Positions 1 to 9,377 of a DNA stretch of 64,000 nucleotides are shown in pieces. The notes under the pieces are model-generated. The model saw only the letters and a program-made list of their open reading frames with translations. It was not told the origin of the DNA and did no database searches. Position 1 is the first letter of the stretch. Every line of letters begins with the position of its first letter. Source of the DNA: an uncultured Sutterella sp. (GTDB lineage: Bacteria; Pseudomonadota; Gammaproteobacteria; Burkholderiales; Burkholderiaceae_F); the NCBI GenBank assembly GCA_949287305.1, contig CASEFX010000007.1, positions 1 to 64,000 on the forward strand. Reading direction: 5' to 3'. Made by a program: the position numbers and the translations under genes.

Positions 1-105
1 ACAGCTTGATCGATTCAAAATCCGTCGGCAACAATCCAATCGTCGTTGGCAGCTGGATCTCTTGCCGGCAAAAGTTGTGAGTTGGGTACGGGTTTTCTTT
101 CAAGT

Positions 106-152
106 AAAAGCCCCGCCGCGCACCTTTTGGTGATGCATGCGGCAGGGCTGGG
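106..152 (-). terminator. possible leftward terminator hairpin
   Basis: A long imperfect hairpin (AGCCC/GGGCT and GCCGC/GCGGC arms, apical CACC-tttt-GGTG) is followed on the minus strand by a weak T-rich stretch. The rest of 1-240 shows no supported gene: only short frames open at the left edge, one ending near 133. It could be the end of a transcript entering from the right or a leftover of another element. Confidence 0.3.
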
Positions 153-247
153 AACGGGTCTAGCTTATAAGGCTATCCCGGGAGTTTAGGTTCGTCCGCC
201 AAAGACGGTCGGCTACTAGGAGGAAGGATGGGAGGGACAAAAGAAAA

Positions 248-271
248 GAGGAAGCGATTTCTCGCTTCCTC
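248..271 (-). terminator. rho-independent terminator of tRNA-Asn
   Basis: A perfect 10-bp stem (GAGGAAGCGA/TCGCTTCCTC) with a GAAA loop is followed on the minus strand by TTTTCTTTT. It lies 12 nt past the CCA end of the tRNA-Asn gene. Confidence 0.9.
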
Positions 272-283
272 TTTCGGAATCTT

Positions 284-359
284 TGGCTCCCCGAGCTGGG
301 CTCGAACCAGCGACCTGCGGATTAACAGTCCGTCGCTCTACCGACTGAGCTATCGGGGA
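284..359 (-). tRNA. tRNA-Asn (GTT)
   Basis: The minus strand folds as a full cloverleaf: acceptor TCCCCGA/TCGGGGA, D-loop AGCTCAGTCGGTAGAG, anticodon loop with GTT, T-arm with GGTTCGAGCCC, discriminator G and an encoded CCA at 286-284. The GTT anticodon reads Asn codons. The gene is monocistronic with its own terminator just downstream. Confidence 0.96.
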
Positions 360-509
360 ATCAAGAACACAAAGTATATCTCATCCATCAGAAAAAAGCA
401 AGGGTCCGGTGAAAAATAAATCGAAAATTTTTCGTCGGACCTTTGCAATCCGCAAATCGTCCCCATATAGGAGAGATCTGGTCCCACTTCCGAGATCGAG
501 GAGACGCCC

Positions 510-2525
510 TTGGCCGAAGTCGTTCGTTATCCGAATTCGCCCTTTTCGCTCTACATGCCTTTCCCGCCCGCGGGCGATCAACCGCAGGCGATCGAGAAGC
601 TGTGCGCGGGGCTTGAGGCGGGCGTGGCCTGTCAGACGCTGCTCGGCGTGACGGGGTCGGGGAAGACCTATACGATGGCCAACGTCATCGCCCGCGCGGG
701 CGTACCCGCCATCATTCTCGCGCCAAACAAGACGCTCGCCGCGCAGACCTATTCGGAAATGCGCGAGTTCTTTCCCGAGAACGCCGTCGAGTACTTCGTC
801 TCCTACTACGACTTCTACCAGCCCGAGGCCTACGTGCCCGCGCGCGACCTCTTCATCGAAAAGGACGCGGCCGTAAACGAACACATCGAGCAGATGCGTC
901 TCGCTGCGACGAAGTCGATTCTCGAGCGCCGCGACACGATCATCGTGGCGACGGTCTCCTCCATCTACGGCATCGGCGCCCCGGAAAGCTACACGGAAAT
1001 GCGCTGCATTCTCCGGCGCGGAGACGAGCGCACGCAACGGCAGCTCATCTCGCAGCTCGTTCGCATGCAGTACCGCCGCACCGACACCGAGTTCGTGCGC
1101 GGCACCTTCCGCGTGCGGGGCGACACGATCGACGTCTTCCCGGCCGAACACGCCGAGAGCGCCGTGCGGGTGGAGCTCTTTGACGACGAAATCGATGCGA
1201 TTCTTCTCTTTGATCCGCTTACCGGACGGATCGAACAGAAGGTGAACCGCTTCGTCGTCTATCCGGCGAGCCACTACGTGACGCCGCGCGAAGAAATTCT
1301 GCGCGCGATCGAATCGATCAAGGTCGAATTGAAGGAGCGCCGCGCGGAACTTCTCGAAGACGGGAAGCTGCTCGAAGCCCAGCGCCTCGAGGAGCGCACG
1401 CGCTTTGACCTCGAGATGCTCGATCAGGTGGGCTTTTGCAAGGGGATTGAAAACTACTCGCGGCACCTGACGGGGCTCGCTCCGGGCGTGGCGCCTCCGT
1501 GCCTCATCGACTATCTTCCCGCCGACGCGATCATGTTCTTCGACGAGTCGCACGTCATGATGGGGCAGTTGGGCGGCATGTACCGAGGCGACCGCGCGCG
1601 AAAGGAAACGCTCGTTCAGTACGGATTCCGTCTTCCTTCGGCGCTCGACAACCGTCCGCTTCGCTTCGACGAATTCGAGCGCAAGATGCGCCGCAGCATC
1701 TTCGTTTCCGCGACGCCCGCCGACTACGAACTCGAACGCTCGGGCGGCGAGGTGGTCGAGCAGGTCGTGCGCCCGACGGGGCTCGTGGACCCGGAAGTGG
1801 AGGTGCGCCCCGCCGTCTCGCAGGTGGACGATCTTCTCTCCGAAATCAGCGAGGTGACGAAAAAGGGCGAGCGCGTGCTCGTCACGACGCTCACGAAGCG
1901 CATGGCCGAGGATCTCACGGACTTTTTGTCCGAGCACGGCGTGAAGGTGCGCTATCTCCACTCCGACATCGACACGGTCGAGCGCGTGGAGATCATCCGC
2001 GATCTGCGCTCGGGCACCTTCGACGTCCTCGTCGGGATCAACCTCCTGCGCGAAGGCCTCGACATTCCGGAAGTCTCGCTCGTTGCGATTCTGGACGCGG
2101 ACAAGGAGGGTTTTCTGCGAAGTGACCGCTCGCTCATTCAGACGATCGGCCGCGCCGCGCGCAATCTGCACGGCCGCGCGATCCTCTATGCCGACCGGAT
2201 CACGGACAGCATGAAGCGCGCGCTCGAGGAGACGAATCGCCGCCGCGCCAAGCAGCAGGCTTTCAACGAGGAGCACGGGATCGTCCCGCGGGGCGTCAAG
2301 AAGGAGATCCGCGAAATCATCGACGGCGTCTACCGCGGTCCCGACGTGCCCGCGCCCGCAGTCGAGGCGCCGCGCGACGAAAAGGAACTCGCACGGCGTC
2401 TGCGCACGCTCGAAGAGCAGATGATGGAGCACGCCAAGAACCTCGACTTCGAAAAGGCCGCGCGCCTTCGCGAGGAACTCATGGCGCTTCGTCGGGAGGC
2501 CTTCGGCGCGAGCGCGGAAAGTTGA
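510..2525 (+). CDS. uvrB: UvrABC excinuclease subunit B
   Basis: UvrB is the damage-verifying helicase-like subunit of nucleotide excision repair; UvrA loads it on DNA and it recruits UvrC. The 671-aa product has the Walker A motif GVTGSGKT at about residues 46-53, the beta-hairpin region with [12 protein letters not shown] near residue 95, a DESH Walker B-type box, helicase motifs in the second RecA-like domain and a C-terminal UVR domain at about 632-667. Length is normal for the family. The start is a TTG preceded by GAGGAG at 498-503; the next in-frame ATG would remove the conserved N-terminus. It is separated from the following phosphatase gene by 141 bp and looks monocistronic. Confidence 0.97.
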   Translation: MAEVVRYPNSPFSLYMPFPPAGDQPQAIEKLCAGLEAGVACQTLLGVTGSGKTYTMANVIARAGVPAIILAPNKTLAAQTYSEMREFFPENAVEYFVSYYDFYQPEAYVPARDLFIEKDAAVNEHIEQMRLAATKSILERRDTIIVATVSSIYGIGAPESYTEMRCILRRGDERTQRQLISQLVRMQYRRTDTEFVRGTFRVRGDTIDVFPAEHAESAVRVELFDDEIDAILLFDPLTGRIEQKVNRFVVYPASHYVTPREEILRAIESIKVELKERRAELLEDGKLLEAQRLEERTRFDLEMLDQVGFCKGIENYSRHLTGLAPGVAPPCLIDYLPADAIMFFDESHVMMGQLGGMYRGDRARKETLVQYGFRLPSALDNRPLRFDEFERKMRRSIFVSATPADYELERSGGEVVEQVVRPTGLVDPEVEVRPAVSQVDDLLSEISEVTKKGERVLVTTLTKRMAEDLTDFLSEHGVKVRYLHSDIDTVERVEIIRDLRSGTFDVLVGINLLREGLDIPEVSLVAILDADKEGFLRSDRSLIQTIGRAARNLHGRAILYADRITDSMKRALEETNRRRAKQQAFNEEHGIVPRGVKKEIREIIDGVYRGPDVPAPAVEAPRDEKELARRLRTLEEQMMEHAKNLDFEKAARLREELMALRREAFGASAES

Positions 2526-2666
2526 GGCGGGCAGGAATGTCCGCCCGCCGCGAATCGCGCTCTAGGCAGAAAGCGACAAGTGCGGTAGGATATTGGGGAT
2601 GTTTTTGGGACCTTTCGTTTTCCCTGGTTTGAGAACTGATTTTCCCTCAGAGAATAAGAGATTACA

Positions 2667-3164
2667 GTGATTAAGATTTTGTTTGTGTGTACCGGCAACA
2701 TTTGCCGCAGTCCGACGGCCGAGGCGATTTTCCGTCGGATGGTCCGTGAAGCGGGTTTCAGCGACGTGATTGACTCGGACAGCGCGTCGACGACGGCCCA
2801 CCATGAGGGAGAAACGCCGGATTCGCGCGCCCAGCTCGCCTGCCGCAAGCGCGGGCTCGACATTTCGCAGCACCGTGCGCGCCAGATCCGCCCGGAAGAC
2901 TTCGAAGAGTTCGACCTGATCCTCGCGATGGACTGGGAAAACCTCACCGAACTGCAGCAGCGCTCGCCCGCCTGCTACCATCACAAGATTCAGCTTCTGA
3001 TGCGCTACGCCAACGACTACGACGCGGCCGTGGTGCCCGATCCTTACTACGGCATCAACGAGGGCTTCAACCTCGTGATCGAGTATTGCACGGACGCCTG
3101 CAGCGGCCTCCTGGAGACCCTCGAAAAGAAGGCGAAGCAATTGCAGCGTCAGCGCGGCCTGTGA
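2667..3164 (+). CDS. low-molecular-weight protein tyrosine phosphatase
   Basis: This 165-aa protein begins with the phosphate-binding loop CTGNICRS (nucleophile Cys8, Arg14) and carries the late general-acid motif DPYYG, both hallmarks of class II low-molecular-weight phosphotyrosine phosphatases. The start is GTG, and the CX5R loop sits at the usual distance from it. The gene lies just upstream of iscR, a neighbourhood common in Burkholderiales, but a terminator at 3190-3230 separates them, so co-transcription is unlikely. The substrate cannot be told from sequence. No exopolysaccharide or tyrosine-kinase genes are nearby, so an arsenate reductase or general phosphatase role also remains possible. 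Confidence 0.88.
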   Translation: MIKILFVCTGNICRSPTAEAIFRRMVREAGFSDVIDSDSASTTAHHEGETPDSRAQLACRKRGLDISQHRARQIRPEDFEEFDLILAMDWENLTELQQRSPACYHHKIQLLMRYANDYDAAVVPDPYYGINEGFNLVIEYCTDACSGLLETLEKKAKQLQRQRGL

Positions 3165-3189
3165 TTTTTGGCGCTTCGGCGCGACAAGG

Positions 3190-3230
3190 AAGCCGGAACC
3201 TTTGTAAAGATCGGTTTCGGCTTCTTTTTT
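3190..3230 (+). terminator. rho-independent terminator after the phosphatase gene
   Basis: An 11-bp arm (AAGCCGGAACC with GGTTTCGGCTT, one G-T pair) around a 12-nt loop is followed by CTTTTTT. It isolates iscR transcription from upstream. Confidence 0.85.
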
Positions 3231-3253
3231 CGTCAATAAAACCAATTCCTTAC

Positions 3254-3282
3254 TTGCGCGGTCAAGAACTTTAGCGTAATAT
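3254..3282 (+). promoter_or_regulatory. candidate iscR promoter
   Basis: TTGCGC and TAATAT are separated by 17 bp and lie 49 bp upstream of the iscR start codon. IscR normally represses its own operon. I cannot make out a clean type 1 IscR site, so autoregulation is inferred from the family. Confidence 0.55.
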
Positions 3283-3331
3283 CCGAGCAATTCAATCGGG
3301 TTTTTCCAAAGATCAGCAGGAGGAGACGTTC

Positions 3332-3796
3332 GTGAAACTGACGACGAAAGGTCGCTTTGCCGTGACGGCCATGGTGGATTTGGCGCTGCACTTGAGCGAG
3401 GCGCCCGTGCGCATCGCGCTCATCGCCGAACGCCAGAACCTTTCGGTGGCGTATCTCGAGCAGATCTTCTGCAAGCTTCGCCGCGCCGGCCTCGTGACGA
3501 GCGCCCGCGGTCCCGGCGGCGGCTACCGCCTCGGCGACCTCCCTGAAAACATTTCCGTGGGACAGATCATCGAGGCCGTCGACGAGGACATCGACGCGAC
3601 CCAGTGTCACGGAGGCGACACCTGCAAGGGCGGCGCCGCCTGTCTCACCCACCATCTTTGGGAAGATCTCAACCGCGTCACCTCGGAGTTTCTCTCCCGT
3701 GTGACGCTCGCCGACATGGTTCGCCGCAACGAGGAGCGCGCCGCCCGCAAGGAGGCGCACGTTTCCGCCGACATTCCGGTCCGGCGCCGCAGCTGA
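3332..3796 (+). CDS. iscR: Fe-S cluster-sensing transcriptional regulator IscR
   Basis: This Rrf2-family regulator senses [2Fe-2S] supply and represses the isc operon when holo. The 154-aa product has an N-terminal winged helix starting MKLTTKGRFAV and the cluster ligands Cys92, Cys98, Cys104 and His107 in QCHGGDTCKGGAACLTH. The start is GTG with a strong AGGAGG-type site at 3317-3324. It is the first gene of the isc cluster, 74 bp before iscS. The stretch between the genes shows no strong terminator, which fits one transcript covering iscR to fdx. Confidence 0.96.
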   Translation: MKLTTKGRFAVTAMVDLALHLSEAPVRIALIAERQNLSVAYLEQIFCKLRRAGLVTSARGPGGGYRLGDLPENISVGQIIEAVDEDIDATQCHGGDTCKGGAACLTHHLWEDLNRVTSEFLSRVTLADMVRRNEERAARKEAHVSADIPVRRRS

Positions 3797-3870
3797 TTTG
3801 TTTTGACCCCGACATCACTTGTCGTGCAGCGCCCGTTGACGCTGTCACCTCCTAAGGAGCTTCGATACTC

Positions 3871-5082
3871 ATGACTAAGCCCGTGTACTTGGACTACTCT
3901 GCCACGACCCCGGTGGATCCGCGCGTGGTGGAGAAAATGGTGCCGTACCTCTATGAACGTTTCGGCAATCCCGCGTCCCACAGCCATGCCTACGGCTGGG
4001 AAGCCGAGAAGGCCGTGGAAGAGGCCCGCGGTCACGTCGCCGCCCTGATCGGCGCCGATCCGCGCGAAATCGTCTGGACGTCGGGCGCAACCGAGGCCGA
4101 CAACCTCGCCCTCAAGGGGATTGCGCACTTCTACAAGGAAAAGGGCCGTCACCTCATCACGGTGAAGACCGAACACAAGGCGATTCTCGATTCGATGCGC
4201 CACCTCGAGACGGAAGGCTTTGAAGTCACCTATCTCGACGTGGAGGAAAACGGGCTGCTCGACCTCGAAAAGCTCAAGGCCGCGATCCGTCCCGACACGA
4301 TCCTCATCTCCGTCATGGCGGTGAACAATGAAATCGGCGTCGTGCAGGACCTCGTCGAAATCGGCCGCATCTGCCGCGAACACAAGATCTTCTTCCACTG
4401 CGACGCCACGCAGGCCCCGGGCCACATCAAGATCAACGTCGACGAATGGAACGTCGACCTGATGAGCCTTTCGGGCCACAAGGTCTACGGTCCGAAGGGG
4501 ATCGGCGCCCTCTACGTGCGCCGCAAGCCCCGCGTGCGCCTCGAATGCCAGATGCACGGCGGCGGTCACGAACGCGGCATGCGTTCGGGCACGCTCCCCT
4601 CGCACCAGATTGTCGGCATGGGCGAAGCCTATCGCCTCGCCAAGGAAGAGTTCGACACCGAAGTGCCCCGCATCAAGGCGCTTCGCGACCGCCTCTGGGA
4701 CGGCATCCGCAAGAACATTCCCGAGGTCTATCTCAATGGCGACTGGGAGCACCGTTCGCCCCACAACCTCAACGTGAGCTTTGCCTACATCGAGGGCGAA
4801 AGCCTCATGCTTGCGCTCAAGGACATCGCGGTTTCGTCGGGTTCGGCCTGCACGTCCGCGTCGCTTGAACCCTCCTACGTTCTGCGCGCGCTCGGCCGCG
4901 ACGACGAACTCGCCCACAGCTCGATCCGCTTCACGCTCGGCCGCTTCACGACCGAGGAAGACATCGACTTCGTCGTGAAGACCCTCACGGAAAAGGTCGC
5001 GCAGCTGCGCGAAATGAGCCCCCTCTGGGAGATGTTCAAGGAAGGGGTTGATCTCTCGAAGATCAAATGGACGGAACACTGA
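3871..5082 (+). CDS. iscS: cysteine desulfurase IscS
   Basis: IscS is the PLP enzyme that takes sulfur from cysteine and passes it to IscU as a persulfide; it also feeds tRNA thiolation. The 403-aa product has the expected length, the PLP lysine in [12 protein letters not shown] near residue 204, and the catalytic Cys near residue 327 in [14 protein letters not shown] on the mobile loop. The C-terminus has the IscU-docking tail of the IscS type rather than the shorter NifS form. The start ATG has AAGGAG at 3855-3860. It is followed by iscU after 43 bp. Confidence 0.97.
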   Translation: MTKPVYLDYSATTPVDPRVVEKMVPYLYERFGNPASHSHAYGWEAEKAVEEARGHVAALIGADPREIVWTSGATEADNLALKGIAHFYKEKGRHLITVKTEHKAILDSMRHLETEGFEVTYLDVEENGLLDLEKLKAAIRPDTILISVMAVNNEIGVVQDLVEIGRICREHKIFFHCDATQAPGHIKINVDEWNVDLMSLSGHKVYGPKGIGALYVRRKPRVRLECQMHGGGHERGMRSGTLPSHQIVGMGEAYRLAKEEFDTEVPRIKALRDRLWDGIRKNIPEVYLNGDWEHRSPHNLNVSFAYIEGESLMLALKDIAVSSGSACTSASLEPSYVLRALGRDDELAHSSIRFTLGRFTTEEDIDFVVKTLTEKVAQLREMSPLWEMFKEGVDLSKIKWTEH

Positions 5083-5125
5083 TCACTTATGCAGGGCGCC
5101 CTTGAGGCGCCCCTCGGAGACCGCT

Positions 5126-5506
5126 ATGGCTTACAGCGAAAAATTGATGGATCACTATGAGCACCCGCGCAACGTCGGGACGCTCGACAAGAACGCCGAC
5201 AACGTCGGCACCGGCATGGTGGGCGCCCCCGCCTGCGGCGACGTCATGCGCCTGCAGATTCAGGTGAACGACGAAGGCGTCATCGAAGACGCCAAGTTCA
5301 AGACCTACGGCTGCGGCTCGGCGATCGCCTCGTCCTCGCTCGTGACCGAATGGGTCAAGGGCAAGACCCTTGACGAAGCCGGCAAGCTCACGAACAGCCA
5401 GATCGCCGAAGAGCTCGCGCTTCCGCCCGTGAAGATCCACTGCTCGATCCTCGCCGAAGACGCGATCAAGGCCGCGATCGAAGACTATCGTTCCAAGCAG
5501 AAGTAA
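5126..5506 (+). CDS. iscU: Fe-S cluster assembly scaffold IscU
   Basis: IscU is the scaffold on which IscS sulfur and iron form a [2Fe-2S] cluster before transfer by HscA/HscB. The 126-aa product keeps the three ligand cysteines Cys37, Cys63 and Cys106, plus Asp39 and His105, and the LPPVKIHCS segment containing the HscA recognition motif. The start is ATG at 5126 after CGGAGA; a longer frame runs back into iscS but lacks family similarity. The gene sits between iscS and iscA in the canonical order. Confidence 0.97.
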   Translation: MAYSEKLMDHYEHPRNVGTLDKNADNVGTGMVGAPACGDVMRLQIQVNDEGVIEDAKFKTYGCGSAIASSSLVTEWVKGKTLDEAGKLTNSQIAEELALPPVKIHCSILAEDAIKAAIEDYRSKQK

Positions 5507-5516
5507 GGAGTGAAGC

Positions 5517-5840
5517 ATGGCCGTTACGCTTACGGAAGCCGCCGCCCGTCACGTTCAGAAGTACATTGACCGCCGCGGCAAGGGCCTCGGCCTTCGTCTC
5601 GGCGTCAAGACGTCGGGCTGCTCGGGCATGGCCTACAAGCTCGAGTTCGCCGACGAAATTCACGACGACGACCAGGTCTACGAAAGCTTCAACGTGAAGG
5701 TGATCGTGGACGAAAAGAGCCTTCCCTACCTCGACGGAACGGAACTCGACTACACGCGCGAAGGTCTGAACGAGGGCTTCCGCTTCCACAACCCCAACGA
5801 AAAGTCGCACTGCGGCTGCGGGGAATCCTTCCATGTCTGA
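5517..5840 (+). CDS. iscA: A-type Fe-S carrier IscA
   Basis: IscA is an A-type carrier that delivers clusters, mainly [4Fe-4S], to apo-proteins. The 107-aa product has the three conserved cysteines Cys35 (SGCSGMAY), Cys99 and Cys101 (HCGCGESF). The start is ATG after AAGGAG. Its stop codon lies inside the start of hscB (8-bp overlap), implying coupled translation. Confidence 0.96.
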   Translation: MAVTLTEAAARHVQKYIDRRGKGLGLRLGVKTSGCSGMAYKLEFADEIHDDDQVYESFNVKVIVDEKSLPYLDGTELDYTREGLNEGFRFHNPNEKSHCGCGESFHV

Positions 5841-6339
5841 CGTTCGGATGAGTCCCTACGAACTCTTCGGACTGCCCGAAACGTACGCGCTCGACGAGAC
5901 GCTTCTCGCCGAGCGCCACCGTGCGGCGATGCAGAAGGTTCACCCCGACCGCTTCGCCGACCGTTCGGCTGCGGAGCGCCGCGTCGCCGAACAGTGGAGC
6001 GCCGTCATCAACGAAGCCTTCGAGACGCTGAAGAGTCCCGTCAAGCGCGCCGTATGGCTCGCAAAGAAGCGCGGCGCCGAAGTGGAGACCGAGGGTCAGG
6101 TGCGCATGCCCGCCGACTTCCTCATGAAGCAGCTCGACTGGCGCGAACGCCTGGAAGAGGCCGACGCCGCCTCGCGCGAAGCGCTTCTCGGCGAAGTCGA
6201 ATCCGAGGCGAAGGCGCTCGAGGCCGAGCTCGAAGCGGCTTTTGACCGGGAGAACGATCCCGTGCGCGGCGCCGATCTCGCCCGCCGCCTTCTCTTCATC
6301 GTCAAGTTTTTGCAGGATGCGCGCCGCGCATCGGCTTGA
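5833..6339 (+). CDS. hscB: Fe-S cluster co-chaperone HscB
   Basis: HscB is the J-domain partner that brings IscU to the chaperone HscA and stimulates its ATPase. The 168-aa product starts with a J-domain carrying HPD at residues 37-39 and ends with the three-helix IscU-binding domain. Length matches the family. It overlaps the end of iscA and is followed closely by hscA. Confidence 0.94.
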   Translation: MSDVRMSPYELFGLPETYALDETLLAERHRAAMQKVHPDRFADRSAAERRVAEQWSAVINEAFETLKSPVKRAVWLAKKRGAEVETEGQVRMPADFLMKQLDWRERLEEADAASREALLGEVESEAKALEAELEAAFDRENDPVRGADLARRLLFIVKFLQDARRASA

Positions 6340-6353
6340 GAAATTTTTCTGTC

Positions 6354-8249
6354 ATGGCACTTTTTCAAATCGCGGAGCCCGGTGAGTCGGCCGCCCCGCA
6401 CGAACACCGTTTGGCCGTGGGGATCGACCTCGGCACGACCAATTCGCTCGTGGCGAGCGTGATCAGCGCGAGCACCGAAGTGATCGCCGACGAAAAGGGA
6501 AGAAAGCTCCTTCCCTCCGTGGTCCGCTATCTCGCCGACGGAAGCGTCGTGACGGGAGCCGACGCGCTCGCCGCGGCCGAGTCCGACGCGGCCAACACCA
6601 TTTCCTCCGCCAAGCGTCTGATCGGCCGCCGTCTCGCCGACATCGAACACGCCGAACATCTTCCCTATGAAATCGAAGATGCCGAAGGGATGCTTCGCAT
6701 CCGCACGGCGGCGGGGCCCAAGACGCCGGTGGAAGTGAGCGCCGAGATTCTCAAGACGCTTCGCGACCGCGCCGAAGCGCGCTTCGGGGGCGAACCCCTC
6801 TCGGGCGCCGTCATCACGGTGCCCGCGTACTTTGACGACGCGCAGCGCCAGGCGACGAAGGACGCCGCGCGCCTCGCGAACCTCACGGTGCTGCGCCTTT
6901 TGAACGAACCCACCGCCGCGGCGCTCGCCTACGGGCTCGACAACGGCGCCGAAGGGCTCTATCTCATTTATGACCTCGGCGGCGGCACCTTCGACGTGTC
7001 GCTTCTCAAGCTCACGAAGGGCGTCTTTGAAGTGCTCGCGACGGGCGGCGACTCGGCTCTGGGCGGCGACGACTTCGATCATCGCGTCTTCTGCTGGGCG
7101 CTCGAAGAGGTGCGCAAAGAATTCGGTTCGATCGGGATCCTCTCGCAGGAAGAAAAGCGCCGTCTTCTCAATGCCGCCCGCGCGGCGAAGGAAGCGCTCA
7201 CCGACGCGGAGGAAGCGCCCCTTACCGTGACGCTCGCCGACGGCAAGACGACGACCCTTACACTTACGCGCAAGACCTTCGAAGACCTTACCTGCCACCT
7301 CGTTCGAAAGACGATCGACGCCGTGGGCCGGGTTCTTCACGACGCCGACGTCAAGACGGACGACATCCGCGGGATCGTTCTCGTGGGCGGCGCCACGCGC
7401 ATGCCGATCATCTCGCAGTGCGTCGAGCGCGCCTTCGGGCTCAAGCCCCTGAACGACATCGACCCCGATCAGGTCGTGGCGGTCGGGGCCGCGATGCAGG
7501 CGAACAAGCTCGTCGGCAATGCCTCGGGCGACGACTGGCTGCTTCTCGACGTGACGCCGCTCTCGCTCGGCCTCGAAACGATGGGCGGGCTCGTGGAAAA
7601 GGTGATTCCGCGCAACAGTCCGATTCCGATCGCGCGCGCTCAGGACTTCACGACCTTCCGCGACGGTCAGACCGCGATGGCGATTCACGTCGTGCAGGGC
7701 GAACGCGAAGTGGTGGACGCCTGCCGTTCGCTTGCGCGCTTCGAACTTCGCGGCATTCCCCCGATGGCGGCGGGCGCGGCCCGCATCCGCGTGACCTTTG
7801 AAGTGGACGCCGACGGTCTGCTCTCGGTTTCCGCGCGCGAACAGGAGACGGGCGTCGAAGCCTCCGTCACGGTGAAGCCTTCCTACGGGCTCTCCGACGA
7901 GGAAATCGTCCGGATGCTGCGCGACGGCACGGGCTCCGCGGCGGCCGACATGGCCGCGCGCGAACTGCGCGAGCAGCAGGTCGAAGCGCGTCGCCTTCTC
8001 GAATCGACCCACAGCGCCCTGAAGGCCGACGGCGATCTGCTTTCGCCCGAAGAGCGCGCGAAGATCGACGGGTTTGTCGAGACGCTCTCGGGGCTCGTCA
8101 CGTCGGACGACGCGGACGCCATCCGCAACGCGATCGAAACGCTCTCCAAAGAAACCGAATCCTTTGCCGCACGCCGCATGAACCGTTCGATTCTCGCGGC
8201 GCTCGCCGGCCATTCCGTGGACGATTTTGCTTCCGAAGGGAAGGAGTGA
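6354..8249 (+). CDS. hscA: Fe-S specialised Hsp70 chaperone HscA
   Basis: HscA is the Hsp70 that drives cluster release from IscU using ATP. The product has the Hsp70 signatures [10 protein letters not shown], the [12 protein letters not shown] box and VGGATRMP, then the substrate-binding domain. I place the start at ATG 6354 because the family begins MALxQIxEPG; the TTG at 6336 would overlap the end of hscB and add six residues. No clear ribosome site precedes ATG 6354, so coupling to hscB is likely. The 631-aa length is normal. Confidence 0.95.
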   Translation: MALFQIAEPGESAAPHEHRLAVGIDLGTTNSLVASVISASTEVIADEKGRKLLPSVVRYLADGSVVTGADALAAAESDAANTISSAKRLIGRRLADIEHAEHLPYEIEDAEGMLRIRTAAGPKTPVEVSAEILKTLRDRAEARFGGEPLSGAVITVPAYFDDAQRQATKDAARLANLTVLRLLNEPTAAALAYGLDNGAEGLYLIYDLGGGTFDVSLLKLTKGVFEVLATGGDSALGGDDFDHRVFCWALEEVRKEFGSIGILSQEEKRRLLNAARAAKEALTDAEEAPLTVTLADGKTTTLTLTRKTFEDLTCHLVRKTIDAVGRVLHDADVKTDDIRGIVLVGGATRMPIISQCVERAFGLKPLNDIDPDQVVAVGAAMQANKLVGNASGDDWLLLDVTPLSLGLETMGGLVEKVIPRNSPIPIARAQDFTTFRDGQTAMAIHVVQGEREVVDACRSLARFELRGIPPMAAGAARIRVTFEVDADGLLSVSAREQETGVEASVTVKPSYGLSDEEIVRMLRDGTGSAAADMAARELREQQVEARRLLESTHSALKADGDLLSPEERAKIDGFVETLSGLVTSDDADAIRNAIETLSKETESFAARRMNRSILAALAGHSVDDFASEGKE

Positions 8250-8252
8250 AAC

Positions 8253-8588
8253 ATGCCTCTCGTGAAAGTTTTGCCGCATGAAGAAATCTGCCCGCAGGGC
8301 GTCGAATTCGAAGCCGTCCCGGGCGACAACCTCGCCCGCGCGCTTCTTGCGCACGGCGTCGCGATCGAACACGCCTGCGAATTCTCCTGCGCCTGCTCGA
8401 CCTGCCACGTCTACGTGCGCGAAGGGCTCGACTCTCTGAACGAGCCCTCCGACAACGAGCTCGACCACCTCGACGCCGCCTGGGGCGCGGGGCTCTACTC
8501 GCGTCTCTCCTGCCAGACGACGGTGGGCGAGGAAGACATCACGATCGAGATCCCGAAGTACTCGCGCAATCACGCCAAAGAGCACTGA
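8253..8588 (+). CDS. fdx: ISC-type [2Fe-2S] ferredoxin
   Basis: This adrenodoxin-type ferredoxin supplies electrons for cluster assembly. The 111-aa protein has the ligands Cys42, Cys48, Cys51 and Cys87, plus the conserved non-ligand Cys46, in ACEFSCACSTC and RLSCQ. It starts 3 bp after hscA behind AAGGAG. The operon ends here: a strong terminator follows, and there is no iscX gene behind it. Confidence 0.96.
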   Translation: MPLVKVLPHEEICPQGVEFEAVPGDNLARALLAHGVAIEHACEFSCACSTCHVYVREGLDSLNEPSDNELDHLDAAWGAGLYSRLSCQTTVGEEDITIEIPKYSRNHAKEH

Positions 8589-8605
8589 GGCGAGTGAACG
8601 GACTG

Positions 8606-8643
8606 GAAAAAAGGTCTCCGAACGGCGGTTCGGAGACCTTTTT
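8606..8643. terminator. bidirectional terminator between fdx and the NUDIX gene
   Basis: A perfect stem containing GGTCTCCGAAC/GTTCGGAGACC around a GGCG loop is flanked by A-rich sequence on the left and T-rich on the right, so it can end both the isc operon and the convergent prfB-lysS-NUDIX operon. Confidence 0.92.
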
Positions 8644-8645
8644 CA

Positions 8646-9377
8646 CTATGGCAGGCCGCAAAGCGCCCGCCAGGATCGGGCCGCGTCGGGAAGCATCCGT
8701 CCCGTGCGCACGAGCTCGGAGAGGGCTTCGCGCGTAAAGGGGGCGAACCGCTCCACTTCGCCGTCCCGCGCGGTGAGGCGGGGCGGTCGATCGGTGCGAA
8801 GGACGTAGTTCACCGTGGTTTCGACGAGGCGCCCTTCGGGGACGAGACGGTCTTCCTCGAGCTTCGGGCCTTCGGTTAGGGAAAGGGCCTGAAGATCGAG
8901 TCCCGCCTCTTCGTACGCTTCGCGAAGAAGGGCCTCGCGCGGGGATTCCTCGCCCGCGAGCAGACCGCCGACGGGCGAATCCCAGAGGCTCGGGCCGATG
9001 CGTTTCGTTGCGCTTCGTTTGCCGAGCCAGAAGCGTTCGCCCTCCAGAATCCAGAGACGCACGCAGACGGTCGGAAGGCCGAGCGGACGAAAAAGCCGCC
9101 GGTCAACGAGCGCGATCGTCTCGTCTCCCACCCGAAGGGGGAGCTTTTCGCCAAGCGGCGAGAGTTCCGGAAAGAGCGCGAAGAGTCCCGCAAACCACGC
9201 CTCCCGTTCGGCGCGCGCGGCCGGGAGAACGATGCGGCCGCCGGCGAGCAGTCCCGCGGAATGCAGGCGCTCGGCCGCCTCGGCGATGGGACGGCCCGCG
9301 ATGCGGTTTTGCCAGAGCAAAACGGCGCCCCGCCCGTCGGGCGGAAGCGCCGTTTCTGAAGAAACGAAGTTCGTCAT
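8646..9377 (-). CDS. NUDIX hydrolase family protein
   Basis: The C-terminal half carries a complete NUDIX box at residues 138-160 (G138, E144, REAYEEAGL at 152-160), the metal-binding motif of nucleoside-diphosphate-linked hydrolases. The ~100-residue N-terminal part matches in layout the extra domain seen in thiamine-pyrophosphokinase-associated NUDIX proteins (DUF4743 type); this is recognition, not proof. At 243 aa it is somewhat short for that group. Its ATG overlaps the lysS stop (TGATG), so it is translated from the lysS message. The substrate is unknown. Confidence 0.8.
   Translation of the reverse strand: MTNFVSSETALPPDGRGAVLLWQNRIAGRPIAEAAERLHSAGLLAGGRIVLPAARAEREAWFAGLFALFPELSPLGEKLPLRVGDETIALVDRRLFRPLGLPTVCVRLWILEGERFWLGKRSATKRIGPSLWDSPVGGLLAGEESPREALLREAYEEAGLDLQALSLTEGPKLEEDRLVPEGRLVETTVNYVLRTDRPPRLTARDGEVERFAPFTREALSELVRTGRMLPDAARSWRALCGLP

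Noticed and set aside
2..133. Short frame entering from the left edge (C-terminus of an unknown gene)
   Set aside because: About 43 codons with no recognisable similarity and no independent support.
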